8,302 nucleotides of DNA, from NCBI GenBank assembly GCA_023442635.1, contig JAEZYR010000031.1:1-8302 (forward strand), given 5' to 3'. Position 1 is the stretch's first letter. Every line of letters begins with the position of its first letter. The notes under the pieces were generated by a model. That model saw only the letters and a program-made list of their open reading frames with translations, did not search any database and was not told the origin of the DNA. Positions 5,850-8,302 of this stretch are shown here, piece by piece. This DNA is from Bacillota bacterium. Lineage in GTDB: Bacteria; Bacillota; Clostridia; Saccharofermentanales; Fastidiosipilaceae. A program made the translations under genes and the position numbers.

Positions 5850-7292
5850 ATGCTCTACGTATCATCACTCTTCTTGGCATTTCTGGCAGGTCTCACCCTT
5901 CTCTATTATGTCTTGCCACGTCGGACACAGCCCTATCTCCTGTTGGTGGCCAACCTTTGCTTCTATGCTTTTGCGGGTCCTCGTGCCCTGCTCTACTTAC
6001 TCCTTTTGAGCCTGCTGAGCTTTTTCTTTGCCCTGGCAATAGGACAAGAGACCGCCTTACGCCGCCGTAAAATATGGCTTTGTTCCTATTTGGTACTTGG
6101 ACTAGGGGCTTTGGTATACGCCAAGTTCAGCCTTTATCTTCTGCGGAGCTTGCACCTCTATTTCGGGCTGCCCTTGTTTACTGTGCCTGTTCTTGTGCCG
6201 CTCGGCCTTTCCTTCTTTACTTTGCAAGCCGTCGCTTACGTGGTCGACGTGTATAGGCAGAAAATCCAGGCCACAAAGAATCCGATTAAGTTCATGCTGT
6301 TTATGAGCTACTTTCCGATTATTGTGCAAGGCCCCATCAGCCGTTGGGATGAGTTGAGCGAACAACTTTGGGCCAAGCATCCTTTTGACTACACCCAGGT
6401 CAAACAAGGCGCGCTCTTGCTGCTTTGGGGTTTCTTCAAAAAGCTGGTGATTGCCAATCGGGCAGCTAGCTTTGCCGACCCCATCTTTGCTTCTTATGAG
6501 CGTTATTCGGGCTTCATGGTGATGATGGGCATCTTGCTCTACACCCTGCAGATTTATGCGGATTTTTCGGGGGCGGTCGATATCTGCCGTGGTGCTTCTG
6601 AGATGCTAGACATCAAGATCAGGAATAACTTTGACCACCCGTATTTTGCGACCTCGGTCAAAGATTTCTGGCGGCGCTGGCATATCTCTCTAAGCCTATG
6701 GTTAAGGGACTACGTTTACATTCCTCTGGGAGGCAACCGCCGCGGTCGTTGGCGCAAGCATCTAAATGTCTTCTTGACCTTCTTGGTTTCAGGACTCTGG
6801 CATGGCGTTGGTTTTCACTATATATGCTGGGGGGGATACCACGGTCTTTGTCAGGTGTTAGGGGATCTGCTTCGTGAGCCGAAAGACCGCCTGATCAAAG
6901 CTGTGGGGCTTAGGAGTGGGGCTTTCTCCTTTAGGTTAGGCCAGCAAATTTGTACATTCATCTTGATCGCCTACTCCTGGCTCTTGTTCCGAGCGAATGG
7001 CCTGCGAGCTGCATTGCACATGACGCGCAGTCTGTTCGGAACTTTTTACCAAAAGACCCTTTATATGGAGGTATTCCCAGACGGACGGGAGCTTGTTGTG
7101 CTGATGCTTGCAACGTTGCTGTTGTTTACCGTCTCATGCTTCCAGCAAAAGCGCGCGTTGCGAGATGTCCTGGAGCGGCAGAATCTCTGGTTTCGCTGGA
7201 CGGTCTACCTGCTTCTGCTGTTCGGCAGCATCATCTTCGGCGTCTATGGCCAGGGCTACAATGCGTCTGACTTCTTATATATGCAATTCTGA
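5850..7292 (+). CDS. MBOAT family O-acyltransferase (AlgI/DltB-like)
   Basis: A 480-residue polytopic membrane protein of normal length for the AlgI group. MBOATs of this group take an acyl group from a cytoplasmic donor and pass it through the membrane for O-acylation of exopolysaccharides, wall polymers or peptidoglycan. Landmarks in order: VPLGLSFFTLQAVAYVVDVY (116-135), YFPIIVQGPISRW (154-166), LLWGFFKKLVIANR (191-204), LQIYADFSGAVDI (233-245), FWRRWHISLSLWLRDYVYIP (273-292) with LGGNRRGR, and SGLWHGVGF (314-322) with the invariant H318. The family C-terminus YGQGYNASDFLY is also present. H278 and H331 are the other conserved histidines. AAAGG (5840-5844) precedes the ATG by 5 nt. Two SGNH genes directly upstream supply the usual extracytoplasmic partner. 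No polysaccharide synthesis gene is in the window, so the acceptor is unknown. Family is certain; acetyl as donor is the likeliest guess. Confidence 0.93.
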   Translation: MLYVSSLFLAFLAGLTLLYYVLPRRTQPYLLLVANLCFYAFAGPRALLYLLLLSLLSFFFALAIGQETALRRRKIWLCSYLVLGLGALVYAKFSLYLLRSLHLYFGLPLFTVPVLVPLGLSFFTLQAVAYVVDVYRQKIQATKNPIKFMLFMSYFPIIVQGPISRWDELSEQLWAKHPFDYTQVKQGALLLLWGFFKKLVIANRAASFADPIFASYERYSGFMVMMGILLYTLQIYADFSGAVDICRGASEMLDIKIRNNFDHPYFATSVKDFWRRWHISLSLWLRDYVYIPLGGNRRGRWRKHLNVFLTFLVSGLWHGVGFHYICWGGYHGLCQVLGDLLREPKDRLIKAVGLRSGAFSFRLGQQICTFILIAYSWLLFRANGLRAALHMTRSLFGTFYQKTLYMEVFPDGRELVVLMLATLLLFTVSCFQQKRALRDVLERQNLWFRWTVYLLLLFGSIIFGVYGQGYNASDFLYMQF

Positions 7293-7430
7293 CCAGTAGG
7301 CAGGCATTTGCTTCTACACAGGGGCGTAGGGCTAGGGCAGTACGGCAGGCGTTCAGGAGGAGCAGCAGCATGTAGGGCTGATGGAGATTCGCCAATGCCA
7401 AGTGGCAAAGATCTGTAGGCGAGACGAGGA
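7293..7430 (+). other. 3' untranslated stretch of the cassette, no gene seen
   Basis: This 138-nt stretch between the MBOAT stop and its terminator shows no supportable reading frame. It is G-rich on this strand and contains an 8-bp direct repeat GTAGGGCT (7326-7333 and 7372-7379) and a small dyad TGCCA-AG-TGGCA (7396-7407). No function is assigned. Confidence 0.5.
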
Positions 7431-7463
7431 AGGGAGGAGCTAAAGATGCTTCTCCTTTTTCTT
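7431..7463 (+). terminator. Intrinsic terminator of the O-acylation cassette
   Basis: GGAGGAGC (7433-7440) pairs with GCTTCTCC (7448-7455), with one G-U wobble and a 7-nt loop, and is followed by TTTTTCTTT. It separates the cassette from the rRNA operon, whose promoter lies about 200 nt further on. Confidence 0.82.
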
Positions 7464-7504
7464 TAAAGAAACAAAGGCGCAGTCCGAGAGCAGGGAGGTG
7501 TTAG

Positions 7505-7594
7505 CTGGGGGAGGAGAGCTGGCTCTGGGGACAGGGTCTTGGGCCTGGGGAGGCAGGAGCCTAGATCTGGCTCAGATCTAGTTCTGGGGCAGGG
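7505..7594 (+). repeat. G-rich tract with 20-nt-spaced CTGGGG motif and G-quadruplex motif
   Basis: CTGGGG occurs at 7505, 7525 and 7545, exactly 20 nt apart, and again at 7584. A degraded CTGG lies at 7567. The units are otherwise only loosely alike. Bases 7527-7550 fit the G-quadruplex pattern of four runs of three or more G with loops of 3, 4 and 3 nt. The run lies on the rRNA non-template strand, 109-132 nt upstream of the -35 box. Nothing supports a coding function. The whole 7464-7658 stretch holds no gene that I can support. Confidence 0.6.
7561..7581 (+). repeat. Perfect 9-bp inverted repeat CTAGATCTG/CAGATCTAG
   Basis: The two arms (7561-7569 and 7573-7581) are exact reverse complements around a 3-nt GCT spacer. 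There is no T tract, so it is not an obvious terminator. It is a candidate protein-binding dyad about 80 nt upstream of the rRNA promoter and falls in the interval where the 20-nt CTGGGG series is interrupted. Confidence 0.55.
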
Positions 7595-7611
7595 GCTAGG
7601 ACTGTCCTGGC
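7595..7611 (+). repeat. Short palindrome around AGGAC-T-GTCCT
   Basis: AGGACTGTCCT (7598-7608) is a perfect odd palindrome. Pairing extends to 7595-7611 with one G-T pair. It lies about 50 nt upstream of the rRNA -35 box and could be a binding site; no regulator is identified. Confidence 0.4.
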
Positions 7612-7658
7612 AGCCGCGACCCACCCGGACATGCAGTAGGGGATAATGAAAAAAGGTG

Positions 7659-7687
7659 TTGACGAAAGGGATCAGGGGCGATATATT
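7659..7687 (+). promoter_or_regulatory. rRNA operon promoter
   Basis: The -35 box TTGACG (7659-7664) and -10 box TATATT (7682-7687) each match the sigma-A consensus at five of six positions and are separated by exactly 17 nt. An A-rich stretch GATAATGAAAAAA (7642-7654) just upstream could act as an UP element. Transcription would begin near 7694, about 185 nt before 16S. Only one convincing promoter was found, whereas rRNA operons often have two. Confidence 0.82.
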
Positions 7688-7693
7688 AGCTGA

Positions 7694-7878
7694 GCGCCTC
7701 GCGAGAGGGGCGGCGGACCTTGACAATTGAACAGTGATGAAACGTGCGAAGAACACTAGCGGAGCAGTCAAATCCAACGAAGAGTTGGGCTGCTGAAAGA
7801 AGCAGCAAGACAGCGATGTTTCAGGGAACTGAAACGAGCTAAGAAAAGTAACTAAGAGCCAAATGGCTCTCGAATATT
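7694..7878 (+). ncRNA. Pre-16S leader RNA with serial hairpins
   Basis: Five hairpins can be drawn: CCTC-GCGA-GAGG (7697-7708); CCAAC/GTTGG (7774-7778 with 7784-7788); GCTGCT/AGCAGC (7789-7794 with 7801-7806); GTTTCAG-GGAA-CTGAAAC (7818-7835, GNRA loop); and AGAGCC-AAAT-GGCTCT (7855-7870). ACCTTGACAATTGAACA (7718-7734) resembles the boxA-like antitermination and processing element common before Firmicutes rRNA. AGCAG at 7763-7767 can also pair with CTGCT at 7790-7794, giving an alternative fold. This segment is removed during 16S maturation. Confidence 0.6.

Positions 7879-8302
<424 letters not shown>

Noticed and set aside
7454..7477. Imperfect dyad CCTTTTTCTTT/AAAGAAACAAAGG
   Set aside because: It is mostly the T tract of the terminator meeting an A-rich flank and does not form a proper terminator on the minus strand.
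7720..7748. TTGACA at 7720 as a second rRNA promoter
   Set aside because: No -10 box lies at 16-18 nt; the surrounding sequence fits a leader boxA-like element better.
7463..7777. Minus-strand frame across the rRNA promoter and leader
   Set aside because: It spans the promoter, G-rich repeats and leader; its proline- and serine-rich low-complexity product reflects the G-rich complement.

Overview
The window looks like a chromosomal segment from a Gram-positive bacterium of the class Clostridia (Firmicutes/Bacillota). The evidence is the run yicC-remA-gmk-rpoZ, a single-chain glycyl-tRNA synthetase, strong AGGAGG-type ribosome binding sites, and a 16S rRNA 5' end with Firmicutes-like signatures. 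The 16S piece resembles the Oscillospirales/Ruminococcaceae side of the class, but this placement is from memory and tentative.

Bases 2-3622 hold a forward housekeeping block: the 3' end of yicC (endoribonuclease family), remA (matrix-gene regulator), gmk (guanylate kinase), rpoZ (RNA polymerase omega, with an unusual acidic tail) and glyS (glycyl-tRNA synthetase). yicC/remA and rpoZ/glyS overlap and look translationally coupled. An extended -10 promoter probably gives rpoZ-glyS extra transcription. A strong intrinsic terminator at 3669-3699 closes the block.

Bases 3700-7463 hold a self-contained cassette with its own promoter and terminator. It encodes two tandem paralogous membrane-anchored SGNH-hydrolase-like proteins (64 % identical by hand count) and an AlgI/DltB-type MBOAT O-acyltransferase. 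By family logic the MBOAT protein moves an acyl group across the membrane and the SGNH proteins act on the outer face, O-acylating a surface or secreted glycopolymer. The acceptor is unknown. The promoter is packed with overlapping inverted repeats. The two SGNH genes are bridged by a 13-codon mini-ORF whose start and stop overlap the flanking genes.

Bases 7464-8302 lead into a ribosomal RNA operon. A G-rich tract with a 20-nt-spaced CTGGGG motif, a G-quadruplex motif and two dyads precedes a near-consensus promoter (TTGACG-17 nt-TATATT). A hairpin-rich leader follows, then the first ~424 nt of 16S rRNA, cut by the window end.

No CRISPR array, transposase, integrase, tRNA or phage gene was seen. 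The best candidates for under-described biology are the duplicated-SGNH/MBOAT cassette with its dyad-rich promoter and coupling mini-ORF, the acidic extension of omega, and the G-rich repeat tract upstream of the rRNA promoter.
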